Below are positions 32,263-42,428 of a stretch of DNA of 64,000 bases, piece by piece. A model generated the notes under the pieces. That model did not search any database and had not been told where the DNA came from. It saw nothing but the letters and a program-made list of their open reading frames with translations. Both the position numbers and the translations under genes were made by a program. This DNA comes from Blastobasis lacticolella (taxonomy: Eukaryota; Arthropoda; Insecta; Lepidoptera; Blastobasidae): contig LR990049.1 of NCBI GenBank assembly GCA_905147135.1, positions 19,175,428-19,239,427 of the forward strand, read 5' to 3'. Within the stretch, counting starts at the first letter, position 1. Every line of letters starts with the position of its first letter.

Positions 32263-32996
32263 TCTTTGAAACCTACAATGGCTCCTCAATAATATTGGGG
32301 GTCAAACCAGACGAACTAAACTGAACGGAACTGCGTTGTGACTTAATACATATTATTATAATCTTTCTACATAGAAAAGGCTAAAAACTTATATTTGTAT
32401 TCTCTAAACATAATATTCTACTACTCAAATAAACCTCCAATTCCTTTGTGAAAATACTGAAAAAGCTTAGGTACAAGAATTCTCACCAGATAAAACTTTA
32501 GCACCAAATCTAAATACGCCAGATAGAGAGCATTGAACGTCGAATAACCAGATCACAATCACACAGCCACTTTCAGACTGATGAGAATTTTATGAAAATC
32601 AGCTCGACAGTGGAATAGGGATTTGTAAAGAACGGCAGCGAAAGGGCGGGGGCACCGTCGTCAAAATGTGAGTTATCGGTTAAATGAGGTATTGAACTCC
32701 CGGTGTTATATAATGGTGGTATATAAGCCCCATGTAGAGATTTTCCGTAAGTAGTACAGAATTATAACCAAAAAGATTGGAAAGCTACCTTCATGGCTGA
32801 GAAAGAAAATATCGATAGAGTGTACAGCCAGTTATTTGCTGCTGACAGAAATAGAAGGTTAATTGTTTTTTGCGGTTTTTTGCCACTCACCCGGCTTGTA
32901 TTTTTTGTATGAAAAAGCCGTATTAAAGACCTTTCTATAGACTAATTTTTTTGCTCTGTGATTGTAACATTCTCTGAGAACGATGTGATTTTATGT
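32263..32996. other. Unique stretch
   Basis: No repeat or gene recognised. Confidence 0.4.
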
Positions 32997-33190
32997 TAAG
33001 GCCTTGCCACACACAAAGCTCGGCGCGAGCGCGGCTCGGGCGCGGCGCGATGCTGGCGCGTTGCCTAGGCAACGATCGCACCGCGCTCGCGCCGCGCTGT
33101 CGTTGCCTAGCAACTATCGCGCCGCGCTGTCGTTGCCTAGCAACTATCGCACCGCGCTCGCGCCGAGCTCACGCCACGCCGGCACCGCGC
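32997..33190. mobile_element. GC-rich element with GTTGCC/GGCAAC palindromes, copy 1
   Basis: It begins ttaaggccttgccacacaca and then becomes extremely GC-rich (gcgcgagcgcggc-type). It contains gttgcctaggcaac at 33060-33073 and gttgcctagcaac at 33102-33114 and 33132-33144, the last two inside a 30-bp direct repeat. Copy 2 at 40175-40347 has the mirrored end cagggccttaa. The shared ttaa boundary hints at a piggyBac-like target, but neither copy shows both ends. Confidence 0.6.
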
Positions 33191-33560
33191 CGCCAGGGGT
33201 GGACTAACGAACAAAGCGGGAAAGGCGGCCTGCCCCGGGCCTCTGGTCCAGGGGGGCCTCCAAACGTCTCCAAGTTGCCTTGATCAAATCCTATACAAGG
33301 CTTTAAAATATGCTTAGAACATATCGAAGAGGTGGTTCGGAGTTGTGACAGGGGCGTAGCTATCGCCGTATCACTATTCAAACAGAATTAATATCAGGGT
33401 CGAGGACCCCCTCCGCCAAAGAAGTAATTTTAACTAAATAAATAAAAACACTTAAACATACAAATGTGAACTGAATAAAAAGCTTGTAAAATTACATCAA
33501 ACTTCTTAAACTGGGGGCCTTATAAAGGTTGTCCGCCCCGGGCCTCTGATGGACTTAGTC
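33191..33560. repeat. Segment bounded by direct gccccgggcctctg repeats
   Basis: tgccccgggcctctggtcca at about 33230 and cgccccgggcctctgatgga at about 33535 are direct copies. They enclose AT-rich DNA and appear to interrupt the GC-rich element, since GC-rich sequence (gccggcgtcgcgcc) resumes at 33568. Confidence 0.4.
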
Positions 33561-34572
33561 CGGTACTGCCGGCGTCGCGCCAACAAAGTGTTGCCAATGT
33601 ACGCTATTTATCGCCATTTGGGGTATTCGAGATAAAAATTAGCGACGAAAAAATTGTAATGGTGAATTGTTTAGGCTATCTCAGGCTTTGGGCCAAGGTA
33701 CATAAATAAACATAATCTTAAGAGAGAAAACCCGACGGTTTCGCGGATGATTGTGGGTTCCAAGTACATTTACCTACTATAATAGGACCACGATTAGTCC
33801 GAATCAACTGACAGTGGTAGAAAATAATAAAATGTGGATATGGCAATATCTATTGGATAATCTGTCCTTGTCAGTCATTGTCCATTATTATTTAGGCGAT
33901 CCGCACACTGGAACGCAGCACCGTACAGTTGTGCGTGAGGTGCGTTAGTGCGTGACATAAAGTTATTTGAGCTGTCATCGGTTTCTATGGAAATTACTCA
34001 TAGACGAACACACTGACAACACATCCACGCGCGTTCGTGCGGATCCGTAGTTTTTTTTCTTTGCAACATTTGGCGCTGTACTTTCCACATAAAAAGGCTT
34101 CAAATAGGCCGCTGCTGTGAAGTGAGGTCTCCAGGATTGTCAAATAGGTATTCCGTTACTCAGTTCTCAAATTATTTTTCGCCTAAATAATATAAATTTA
34201 TGAAAAGATTATAACAATTTGGAGAATCCCTAAATTTTTTATTGTATATAAAACAATATAAAAATTATACATATTTCCAAATTTCGCCAGAATGAACGCT
34301 GCGCTCCAATGTGACAATCGCCTCAACAATATTTTTCAAGTCTGTCAAATTATTTGTTATGACTTTTATGAATGACGTTCTATGACGGATAAAAGACATA
34401 GCATTAGTTGCCATACAGAATTTTTTTTTTTTTTAAAGCGATTCGGTCTTAGCGTGGTCCTACTATACTGCTCTTGCTGACACTAGCACCCATAGAGCTA
34501 TACATCTTGATGCGGTTGAAGGAACAAATAACTCTGACGGTTACCGTAGTCAATAAAACAGCGCCGTCTACA
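33561..34572. other. Mostly unique stretch
   Basis: A loose inverted repeat pairs gcgatccgcacac near 33897 with gttcgtgcggatccg near 34034, so a decayed MITE may occupy 33895-34050. Nothing else recognised. Confidence 0.35.
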
Positions 34573-34690
34573 GTGCCACAAAAATGTCTGACCGGGTAAC
34601 AGCATCGCTGTTGTTGGCATTGACATAACATTTCAAAACGGCAACACTTAGTTCCGGTTTTGGCCACCGGATCGAATAGGTTTGTCAACA
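34573..34690 (-). mobile_element. MITE family with gtgccacaaa ends, copy 1
   Basis: It starts gtgccacaaaaatgtctgac and continues atcgctgttgttggcattga, tttcaaaacgg, and ttccggttttggccacc. It aligns with 40032-40171 in reverse and with 41331-41438. Confidence 0.6.
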
Positions 34691-35019
34691 ATCTTGTCTA
34701 GCCGCCAGATATAACATTGTTAACGCGTACAAGAATTTGTATGGACAGTGGTAACCACTCCAATAGCTATGTTTATTTATTTATTTATTTATTAAAATTA
34801 ATTAAAGCGAAATGATGGTAGTGGTGGTGATTAGGGTTTTGTTTAAATGAAGCCACTAAAAGTTCACTCACTTGCGTAGTTTATTTAAACAAGTACACAG
34901 AATGAAAGTTCAAACAAGTACAGAAGGAGAAATTAAGACGACGGAAAACAGATTCAAATATAAGAAGGCAGTACATAAAAGATTCGGGTATGGGGAATAG
35001 TCGCGCGTATATAATTTGG

Positions 35020-35180
35020 CGGTGCACAGAGTCACATACGTCTCGCGTCTAACACGGTTGCGGACTGCCGACCGGACCGTCCCGCGTTCGCGGCGCAGGA
35101 GTTGGTAGACGCGATTTTGCGACTACCTCCACGCGTCGCGAAATCGTCTACTACGAAAAGTAGTCGGTCTGTCCGGTGTA
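35020..35180. other. GC-rich segment with an imperfect hairpin
   Basis: gtagacgcgattttgcgac can pair with gtcgcgaaatcgtctac about ten bases further on. The flanks are CpG-rich with no frame. Function unknown. Confidence 0.45.
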
Positions 35181-35184
35181 TGTA

Positions 35185-35231
35185 TAATATGATAATAATT
35201 ATTACATTGAGTAATAATTATTATCATATTA
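35185..35231. other. Perfect 20-bp palindrome with 7-nt loop
   Basis: The arm taatatgataataattatta at 35185-35204 is exactly complementary to 35212-35231 around the loop cattgag. Pure A/T arms with one G-C pair. Confidence 0.95.
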
Positions 35232-35448
35232 GACTTTATATACTTTTTACATATACTACTTACATTTAATAAAATAATAACAAATATAATACAAATAAGT
35301 AGTTACACTACACTTACAATATTTCGTACATTCTGTCTTACTTATAGTTACCCTGCCAAACTGCATAACAGTTTGTTGGCAATGGTGTTTCTCTCGTAAT
35401 ACAATCCGGATAACGCTTACAACTGGTTAACAAATTCATCACTTAGTT

Positions 35449-36352
35449 TTACTTACACAACCAACTTGTAATCCTGTGCATACACAATAAGTGGAGCCAT
35501 ACAGATAGTTCATTACATACTCATATACTACACCACTATACACCCCGGGACGGGTCCCAAGGTATACAACGGTGCAACACATGATCATGAATACCGTGCG
35601 ACGGTTGCTCATTGGGTGGACCCAACGAGCAACCGGCACACAGCACTGCATAGGTACAAATCTGTGAATGTCTTTAACTCACACAAGCAACCCATATGAG
35701 CTAGTCTTGAGCATATATAATAATAAATAGAGCCATACAGATAGATCATTACATACCCATATATTACACCACTATACACCCCGGGACGGGTCCCAAGGTA
35801 TACAACGGTGCAACACACAAGCATGACTACCGTGCGACGGCTGCTCATTGGGTGGGCCCAACGAGCAACCGCCACACAGCACCACGCAGATACACCTCTG
35901 TACATGTCTTTTACTTACACAACCAACCCACATGAGCTAATCTTGTGCATATACAATAAGTGGAGCCTATAAAATAATAAATGCAGAATGCATACATAAC
36001 AAATGGAGCCATACAGATAGTTCATAACATACCCATATATTACACCACTATACACCCCGGGACGGGTCCCAAGGTATACAACGGTGCAACACACAAGCAT
36101 GAATACCGTGCGACGGCTGCTCATTGGGTGGGCCCAACGAGCAACCGCCACACAGCACCACGCAGATACACCTCTGTACATGTCTTTTACTTACACAACC
36201 AACCCACATGAGCTAATCTTGTGCATATACAATAAGTGGAGCCTATAAAATAATAAATGCAGAATGCATACATAAAAATGGAGCCATACAGATAGTTCAT
36301 AACATATCCATATATTACACCACTATACACCCCGAGATGGGTCCCAAGAGAT
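35449..36352 (+). repeat. Satellite-like tandem array, about 3.5 units
   Basis: The landmark caccactatacaccccgg (cccga in the last unit) occurs at 35531, 35767, 36043 and 36318, giving periods of 236, 276 and 275 bp. The longer units carry an extra 40 bp around aataaatgcagaatgcatac. The minus-strand frames with repeated YLGTRPGVYSGV residues are products of the repeat and have no family. Confidence 0.92.
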
Positions 36353-37127
36353 GTGTAATACGTCGTTGGATAGCTATTTTCAAGCTGAACAAAAGTAACT
36401 ATGGCGCTTGTTCCAAATATTAGTCCGTTCCGGTTTATGCTGTACTATACATATTACAGTAATAAGTATTTTTTTCTGTTCTACCCACATTTAATGGTCA
36501 GAACTAAATCCACGGTGTTATACCGCCAGTGCAAAGTTACATCGTGCGCATGCATGTAAGACGGCCAAATCAAAAACAATCAGATGGAGTGCATTGAATT
36601 TGATTGAAGATACCAACTAATTATGGCCGTTTTTTTTTGCAATAAACACTGAAATATTTATTGCAAATGCTAAAAACATAAGTTTTACAAATAATACATG
36701 ATGTTTATTATACTTTACATAAAAAAGATACTCCATTGCTGTTTTTGGTTGCTGCTTATCGGAATTGCGTACGAATTAGAGGCAGCCTCAGGTTGAGGCA
36801 CGCACTAAAATATAAATATATAAATTACAAAAAAATTCTACCATAAATATTTAAAAAACTCCAAAAAAATTCTACCGTAAATATTTAATAATTTCACCTG
36901 GCAAGTGCGTTTTGACAAATGTCAAAGACACAAATACGTAAGAGTGGGTTACTTAAGCCCGCGGGGACTATTCTAGCGACAAATCCCGGTTCAGCCGCTA
37001 GCGATAAATCTGTTAGAAAAAAGTCGAATTTGATTCTGTACGGCGGTAAGTCAATTGTACACGAACAAGAAGAACTACGATCCATGGCCATGAAGTAAGC
37101 TTTGGGCAATTGTTCGTCTATTTTATA
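36353..37127. other. Unique stretch
   Basis: A minus-strand frame at 36894-37109 (71 codons, including IDLPPYRIKFDFFLTDLSL) is open, but I recognise no family and it has no supporting context. Two copies of aaaaaaattctacc(a/g)taaat lie near 36830 and 36865. Confidence 0.35.
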
Positions 37128-37348
37128 CTGAACTAGCGGACCCGACAGACGTTGTCCTGTCTACACGTCTTTAATTTGAAAATTTCAAACTTTTTTTAAT
37201 AAGCTAAAACATTCTGACAAAATTGTGAATCTAAACCATTCCCAGATCCCCTTGAACACACACAAAAAATTTCATCAAAATCGGTCCAGTCGTTTGAGAG
37301 AAGTTCAGTGACATACACACTCACAGAAGAATTATATATATATAAAGA
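37128..37348 (+). repeat. Retroelement 3' end with (ta)n-ataaagat tail
   Basis: cccgacagacgttgtcctgt, tttcatcaaaatcggtccag, tcagtgacatacacactcac and the tail attatatatatataaagat are the familiar closing motifs of a widespread insect retroelement or non-autonomous repeat. There is no coding part. It directly precedes LINE-J. Confidence 0.6.
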
Positions 37349-37350
37349 TA

Positions 37351-38634
37351 TTACTCGAGGATCGCCAGCTGATCAGTGACCGTCAATATGGCTTTCGTCA
37401 TGGTCGCTCAGCTGGTGACCTTCTTGTGTATCTAACACACCGGTGGGCTGAGGCTGTCGAGAGCAAGGGGGAGGCTCTGGCTGTCGGTCTTGATATAGCC
37501 AAGGCATTTGATCGGGTCTGGCACAGGGCACTGCTAACAAAACTCCCGAAGTACGGTATCCCCGAGGGGCTCTGCAATTGGGTATCCAGCTTTCTGTCTG
37601 GACGGAGCATCCAAGTCGTTGTCGACGGATGCTGCTCCGATACCAAGACCATTAATTCTGGAGTACCCCAAGGTTCAGTGCTATCTCCCACGCTGTTTCT
37701 TCTGCATATCAATGATATGCTGAATATTCCCAGTATTCATTGCTATGCAGATGACAGTACTGGAGATGCTTGTTATACTGGCCGTGCGAATATCCCTCGT
37801 TCCGTGGTGTCGGAAAGCCGAATAAGACTTGTGTCAGAGATTGAACACTCCTTGGAGCAAGTTGCTCACTGGGGCAGACTGAACCTAGTGGAATTCAACC
37901 CTTCAAAGACACAGGTCTGCGCATTTTCCGCCAAAAAGGATCCCTTTGTCAATGTGCCGAAGTTCCAAGGGACACCCCTTTCCATCTCAAAAAGTATCGG
38001 GATCCTTGGTGTCGACATATCGGATAACGTGCGCTTCCGGAGTCACCTAGAAGGTAAGGCCAAACTGGCTTCGAAAAAGCTTGGCGTGCTTAACCGGTCC
38101 AGGCGATACTTCACCCCAGGGCAGCGCCTGCTGCTGTACAAGGCACAGGTGCGGCCTCATATGGAGTATTGTTCCCATCTTTGGGCCGGCGAAACTGCCG
38201 ACCTGCTTAATCCTTTGGACTCCGTACAGAGACGCGCCGTACGAATTGTCGACGATCCCATACAAACAAGCAAGTTAGAACCACTGGCCAACCGAAGGGA
38301 CTTTGGCTCCCTGTGTGTGTTCTATCGGCTGTACAATGGGGAGTGTTCCGAGGAACTTTTCGATCTGGTGCCCACAGCACAATTCCGCCATCGCACCACC
38401 CGCCGTGGGCTGGGTACTCATCCCCACTACGTAGACCCTCTGTTGGTCACCACGCGAAGGTTCGAAAGAACGTTTCTCGCTCGTACGATTCGGATGTGGA
38501 ATGAGCTCCCAGCCACAGTGTTTCCTTTGGACTATGACATGGGATCGTTTAAGAGGTATATTAGAGGTCTCTTTAGAGGCGGGCAACGCATTGGTGACTC
38601 CCCTGGTGTTGCTGATGTCCATAGGCGGCGGTGA
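37351..38634 (+). CDS. LINE-J reverse transcriptase, C-terminal part
   Basis: An uninterrupted frame of about 427 codons, open at its 5' side, so it is a 5'-truncated insertion and lacks the true start and endonuclease. Motifs in order: DRQYGFRHGRSAGDLL near the start, DIAKAFDRVWH with the first catalytic Asp (about residue 48), GVPQGSVLSPTLF (about 104-116), YADD with the other two catalytic Asp (about 132-135), NPSKTQVCAFS, GILGVDIS and YKAQVRPHMEYCSHLWAG. The C terminus has RTIRMWNELPATVFPLDYD and GDSPGVADVHRRR, followed by TGA. The enzyme copies element RNA at the nicked target. It is of Jockey/CR1-like type. The lack of stops suggests a recent insertion. Without ORF1 and the endonuclease it is not autonomous. 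Confidence 0.93.
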   Translation, partial: LLEDRQLISDRQYGFRHGRSAGDLLVYLTHRWAEAVESKGEALAVGLDIAKAFDRVWHRALLTKLPKYGIPEGLCNWVSSFLSGRSIQVVVDGCCSDTKTINSGVPQGSVLSPTLFLLHINDMLNIPSIHCYADDSTGDACYTGRANIPRSVVSESRIRLVSEIEHSLEQVAHWGRLNLVEFNPSKTQVCAFSAKKDPFVNVPKFQGTPLSISKSIGILGVDISDNVRFRSHLEGKAKLASKKLGVLNRSRRYFTPGQRLLLYKAQVRPHMEYCSHLWAGETADLLNPLDSVQRRAVRIVDDPIQTSKLEPLANRRDFGSLCVFYRLYNGECSEELFDLVPTAQFRHRTTRRGLGTHPHYVDPLLVTTRRFERTFLARTIRMWNELPATVFPLDYDMGSFKRYIRGLFRGGQRIGDSPGVADVHRRR

Positions 38635-38694
38635 CCACTTTCCATCAGGTGGCCCGCTTGCCTGTTTGTCTGCTAAGTAACATAAAAAAAAAAA
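38635..38694 (+). repeat. LINE-J 3' UTR and oligo-A tail
   Basis: A very short 3' UTR (gaccactttccatcaggtgg, cccgcttgcctgtttgtctg, ctaagtaacat) followed by 13 A. The same segment is seen in the truncated copies at 10394, 40456, 55384 and 63520, and in REP-K. Confidence 0.88.
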
Positions 38695-38720
38695 AAGCGA
38701 AATTGAAATCTTAATAAAAA

Positions 38721-39300
38721 AATCATAATCACCTTGGCGTTAATGTCCCGATTGTGCTTTTGCGCCCGAAGGCCTGGGATCCGCCTTGACCATGATCCAT
38801 GTTTTCGCAGATCAGGTAATTACAGTGGAGCTACTGCCATCTGACCTTCGTGACCCTGCTACAAGGGGACTCTGACCAGATTGGATCATGGTTACACCTG
38901 GTTCAGTCGCCTGTATAAATTAAATAAATAAATATTCGTGGACAAATTCACACAGCGCCATCTAGCCCCAAAGTAAAGCTTGTGTTATGGGTGCTAGATA
39001 AGTGATAAACTACTTAAATACTTTTTAAATACATATTTATTATACATAGAACACCCAGACCCGTAACAGAAATTAAAATTCATTATTTCAATTTCTGCCC
39101 GGCCGGGAATCGAACCCGGGACCTCTTGCGTGGCAGACCGGCATGTTAACCATTGAACCACTCAGGTGTATGTGCAGGTTTCATCACGATGTTTTCCCTC
39201 ACCGTAAGAGCATCATTGGTACATGGCCGCAGCGGGATTCGAACCTGGTACCTCTCGCTTATTAGTCAAATACCCTAACCGCTCGGCCACTGAGGCTCTC
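38721..39300 (-). repeat. SINE-A split by SINE-B
   Basis: The tail half (ccttggcgttaatgtcccga) runs to 38911. SINE-B occupies 38917-39166. The head half resumes at 39172 (gcaggtttcatcacgatg) and ends with B box ggattcgaacctggtacc and gctcggccactgaggctc. It lies right after the LINE-J tail. Confidence 0.9.
38917..39166 (-). repeat. SINE-B, full length, inside SINE-A
   Basis: In reverse it reads from the 3' end (aaataaatattcgtggacaa, gcgccatctagcccc) to the tRNA-like head (cgggaatcgaacccgggacc, cttgcgtggcagaccggc). The head resembles tRNA-Gly(GCC). The short flanking duplication tgtat is at 38912-38916 and 39167-39171. Confidence 0.9.
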
Positions 39301-39693
39301 CAGAAATTGAAATGTAAATATTATGGCAATACTTGCATACCATAAACCATTTCTTATTATATTACCATCTATTACTACTTATCATCTGGCAGGCCGAAAG
39401 ATTGTCGAAAGAAATGTAATTTGATATCAATGTGTTTTGTACCATTGTGGTGGATAAGATTGAGCGCAATTTTCTGTGTACTGTAGCAGGTACTTAAACA
39501 AAACATCTATATCAGCGTTAGACTCTAGCCACCGAATTTTTGCACTGTAGAATTTGTGCTCTATGTTACGGTATCATTAAAAGTTTGTCTAACTCGACAA
39601 ATAAGTCGGACTGAAATGTTTTGATTCTGATGTAGGAGAGCTGTGCCCCCTCATCCTACCTACCTTAGGGGGCCTACCTAGGGAGCAAAATTT
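39301..39693. other. Unique stretch
   Basis: AT-rich, no gene or repeat recognised. Confidence 0.4.
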
Positions 39694-39775
39694 GCAGTGT
39701 GGTGTCCAACAGAGTAAAATAGCATCGCCGTCCACACTAAGAGGTGTCGTAAAAGGCGACTTATTTCAGAGGTAG
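39694..39775 (+). repeat. REP-C, 3'-truncated
   Basis: gcagtgtggtgtccaacaga, gtaaaatagcatcgcc and gaggtgtcgtaaaaggcgac match the first 80 bases of REP-C. Confidence 0.65.
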
Positions 39776-40031
39776 GGCTTACTTTTCCAAGCTTCAGGTT
39801 TTTACCTACCTTATATATACTTTTGCAAGCTAGCGAGTAGAGGGGAATAAAAAGTAAGCCTAAATTCGTCCTCAGGTTCTAAATTATCTGCGTAATGCAC
39901 CAGTCAAATTAGGAGGAAAGATTCGGACTGTTGGTAAAAAGAAACGAGTAATTAACCCGCTATTACGACATGTGGGAGTATTACCATCCTAAAAATTCAA
40001 TTCCCCGAATAATGGAGCAGCCACTCTATGT

Positions 40032-40171
40032 GTGCCGATTGTCATAGAAACGCGGTGGCCAAAACTGGAACTGCGGAAAAATATCGACACTTACTTTTGA
40101 AATGTATTTGAACTGACATGTCAATCCTAAAAACAGCGCCGCCGGTACCAGGTCTGATAAGTTTGTGGCAC
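40032..40171 (+). mobile_element. MITE family with gtgccacaaa ends, copy 2
   Basis: It runs from gtgccgattgtcatagaaac, through ggtggccaaaactggaact and gacatgtcaatcctaaaaac, to tctgataagtttgtggcac, the inverted end. Confidence 0.6.
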
Positions 40172-40174
40172 TGC

Positions 40175-40347
40175 ACAGCGCAGGCGCGGCGCCGCGCTCA
40201 CGCCGGCCTGAGCGCGGCCTGAGCGCGGCGTGAGCGCGGCCTGAGCGCGGCGCGAGCGCGGCGCGATGCTGGCGCGTTGCCTAGGCAACTATCGCACCGC
40301 GCTCGCGCCACGCTCGCGCCGAGCTTTGTTTGTGTCAGGGCCTTAAT
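40175..40347. mobile_element. GC-rich element with GTTGCC/GGCAAC palindrome, copy 2
   Basis: It carries about five short repeats of the ggcctgagcgc type (40205-40262), then gatgctggcgcgttgcctag shared with copy 1, the palindrome gttgcctaggcaac at 40276-40289, and an end reading gagctttgtttgtgtcaggg then ccttaa. Confidence 0.65.
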
Positions 40348-40455
40348 GTAACATCGACGATTCAAATGTAAGGACAACTCAAGCGGAAATCGCGTACCTA
40401 CTCACACCGTAGGTATCGACTCTCGTTGTGGTGCTAAGAACTAACTTCGATTAGC

Positions 40456-40684
40456 TTTTTTTTATGTTACTCGTCAGACAAACAAGCAAGCGGGCCACCT
40501 GATGGAAAGTGGTCACCGCCGCCTATGGACATCAGCAACACCAGAGGCGTCACCAATGCGTTGCCCTCCTCTAAAGCGACCTCTAATATACCTCATGAAC
40601 GATCCCATGTCATAGTCCAAAGGAAACACTGTGGCTGGGAGCTCATTCCACATCCGAATTGTACGAGCGAGAATCGTTACGTAC
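40456..40684 (-). pseudogene. LINE-J 3' end, truncated
   Basis: Reverse copy of the last 230 bp of LINE-J, from an oligo-T start through gcgggccacctgatggaaag and gtccaaaggaaacactgtgg to ccgaattgtacgagcgag. It abuts the REP-C copy at 40691. Confidence 0.88.
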
Positions 40685-40690
40685 GAAACG

Positions 40691-40952
40691 AGCCATGTGG
40701 TGTCCGGCAGAGTAGAATAGCACCAAACCTTTACATTCGTGGGCGTCGTACAAGGCGACTAATATTTTCGATGCAAAAGATCTAGAGTCTCTGTAGACTG
40801 GAAAATGGGCAGCAGCGTTTTCTATTGTTATAGTTATAATACTGCGATCTCTAACCCGCCTGCTGAGCGTGGGAATTATGGTAATAACCTCCCCTTTCGT
40901 GGGAGAGGCCCTAAGTTATGCAATGGACTGATATGGGCTGTGATAAAGATGA
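40691..40952 (+). repeat. REP-C, full copy
   Basis: Complete from agccatgtggtgtccggcag to gggctgtgataaagatgat. Confidence 0.85.
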
Positions 40953-41025
40953 TAAAACAGTCACACCATTGCAGTTACTGACATCGGCGTGCGCTACTTT
41001 ATTACAAGCTTTTATTTACGTTCAT

Positions 41026-41175
41026 TAAAATAGTACCATGATTTTGTCTGATGATGGAGTCGGAAGTACTTGTGACTAACCGAAGATCGTATCCAGTTAA
41101 AATAGAAGGCATATAGGAAGCTATTATGTAAAAGCTTTTTATGGAAAAAGAAATTATTGTGGGACTTATTTATTT
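41026..41175 (+). repeat. REP-W fragment
   Basis: tagtaccatgattttgtctg, gatgatggagtcggaag and gaagctattatgtaaaagc match parts of 11362-11745 and 42222-42420. Confidence 0.55.
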
Positions 41176-41330
41176 TTATCAAATTAGCCAGGCATTTTAT
41201 TTAACTTTTATATTATCGGTCTCGCAAGCTCGCTACTACTAAACGGAGACCTTATAATTAATTGTTCTCGTTATTCTGGAGGAGGTCCAGAAAGGTCACA
41301 TTAACGTTTAATATTATGATTCATATTAGA

Positions 41331-41438
41331 GTGCCACAAACTTATCTGATGCGGTGGCCAATACTGGAACTAAATGAAGCCATTTTAAATTCTCATGTCA
41401 ATATCAACAGCGACGCTTCAGATAATTTCGTGACAAAT
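41331..41438 (+). mobile_element. MITE family with gtgccacaaa ends, copy 3
   Basis: Both ends are present: gtgccacaaacttatctga and, reversed, atttgtcacgaaattatctga. The flanks atgattcatatta (41316-41328) and taatatgaatcat (41439-41451) are also inverted and either extend the terminal repeats or are chance. Confidence 0.65.
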
Positions 41439-41457
41439 TAATATGAATCATATTTGA

Positions 41458-41735
41458 CGACCTGAGTGGTTCAATGGTCAACATGCCGGTCTGCCACGCA
41501 AGAGGTCCCGGGTTCGATTCCCGGCCGGGCAGAAATTGAAATGATGAATTTTAATTTCTGTTACGGGTCTGATTGTTCTATGTATAATAAGTATGTATTT
41601 AAAAGTATTTAAGTAGTATTCTAGTGTTATCAGTTATCTAGCGCCCATAGTACAAGCTTTGCTTAGTTTTGGGCTAGATGGCGCTGTGTGAATTTGTCCA
41701 CGAATATTTATTTATTATTATTATTTATTATTATA
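41458..41735 (+). repeat. SINE-B, full length
   Basis: Head gacctgagtggttcaatggt, tgccacgcaagaggtccc, and B box gggttcgattcccggcc. The body is gaaatgatgaattttaattt; the end is gggctagatggcgctgtgtg and cacgaatatttatttatt. The head follows tRNA-Gly(GCC): ggttcaatggt, GCC at the anticodon position and gttcgattcc. Confidence 0.92.
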
Positions 41736-42103
41736 CTATGAAACGCCAATGTGGCCTTTTTAGATCCCCGAGCTAATACTAGCTGACCATATCGCCATAC
41801 ATTGACAACCATGGTAGGCCGCCATGACGTAGACGAATAAGCATTCGTCGTCGGGGCAAACAGCCACAGTTATTTCCGCGCTGCTGCCGCCAGCCAACCG
41901 AGCATGCGTGATATTCCGAAGATACGACCCCAGACGCGACTTTATATGGCGCGACTGCGACACGAGGTTTTTGTTGACTTTTTTAACTTAATTTTGTTAT
42001 ACTACTTATCGTGTCAATGATAAATAGGTTAGTTATATTTTTCCAGTCCAAAACTGAGAGACGCGGACGGCACTGTCTGTGGCCTCAGAGATATACTCCT
42101 AGA

Positions 42104-42147
42104 TTTATACCACTAAGGTGGCAAACAAGCTTACGGCCTGCCTGATG
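42104..42147 (-). repeat. LINE-L 3' UTR scrap
   Basis: tataccactaaggtggcaaa then caagcttacggcctgcctg, as at 17811 and 49934. Confidence 0.65.
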
Positions 42148-42221
42148 ACCTGCTTGTTTGTCCTGGAATCTTGCGAGCCTAATTTGACCCATATAGCGGT
42201 GTTCAATTATTATTGAGCAAT

Positions 42222-42420
42222 GGTATACCTATGTAGCTTGGATGACAATGTATAAATATGGTACCATGGAGCTGGCCTGATGGAGTCGGTAGGTTGTCAT
42301 AAGAATTAAAATGACCCCATCGTGTTAAGGCTCCTTGGAATTGTCTTGATGAGTACTTTACCGCGCGATAAAAGCTTAATTTTAGAACTTTTAAACTTCT
42401 CAGTGACAAAGGATCATATT
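42222..42420 (+). repeat. REP-W copy
   Basis: tatggtaccatggagctggc, ctgatggagtcggtagg and ttggaattgtcttgatgag, in the same order as 11362-11745. Confidence 0.6.
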
Positions 42421-42428
42421 ATTATTGT

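Noticed and set aside
33004..33283. GC-rich ORFs of 67-96 codons
   Set aside because: Open frames arise from CpG-rich repetitive composition; the sequence is a dispersed element.
35439..36181. Repeated minus-strand ORFs with VYLGTRPGVYSGV residues
   Set aside because: They recur only because the DNA is a tandem array. They have no start context, no family and differing ends.
36894..37109. 71-codon minus-strand ORF as a host exon
   Set aside because: Open and with reasonable codon look, but no recognised family, no clear splice signals and no neighbouring exon.
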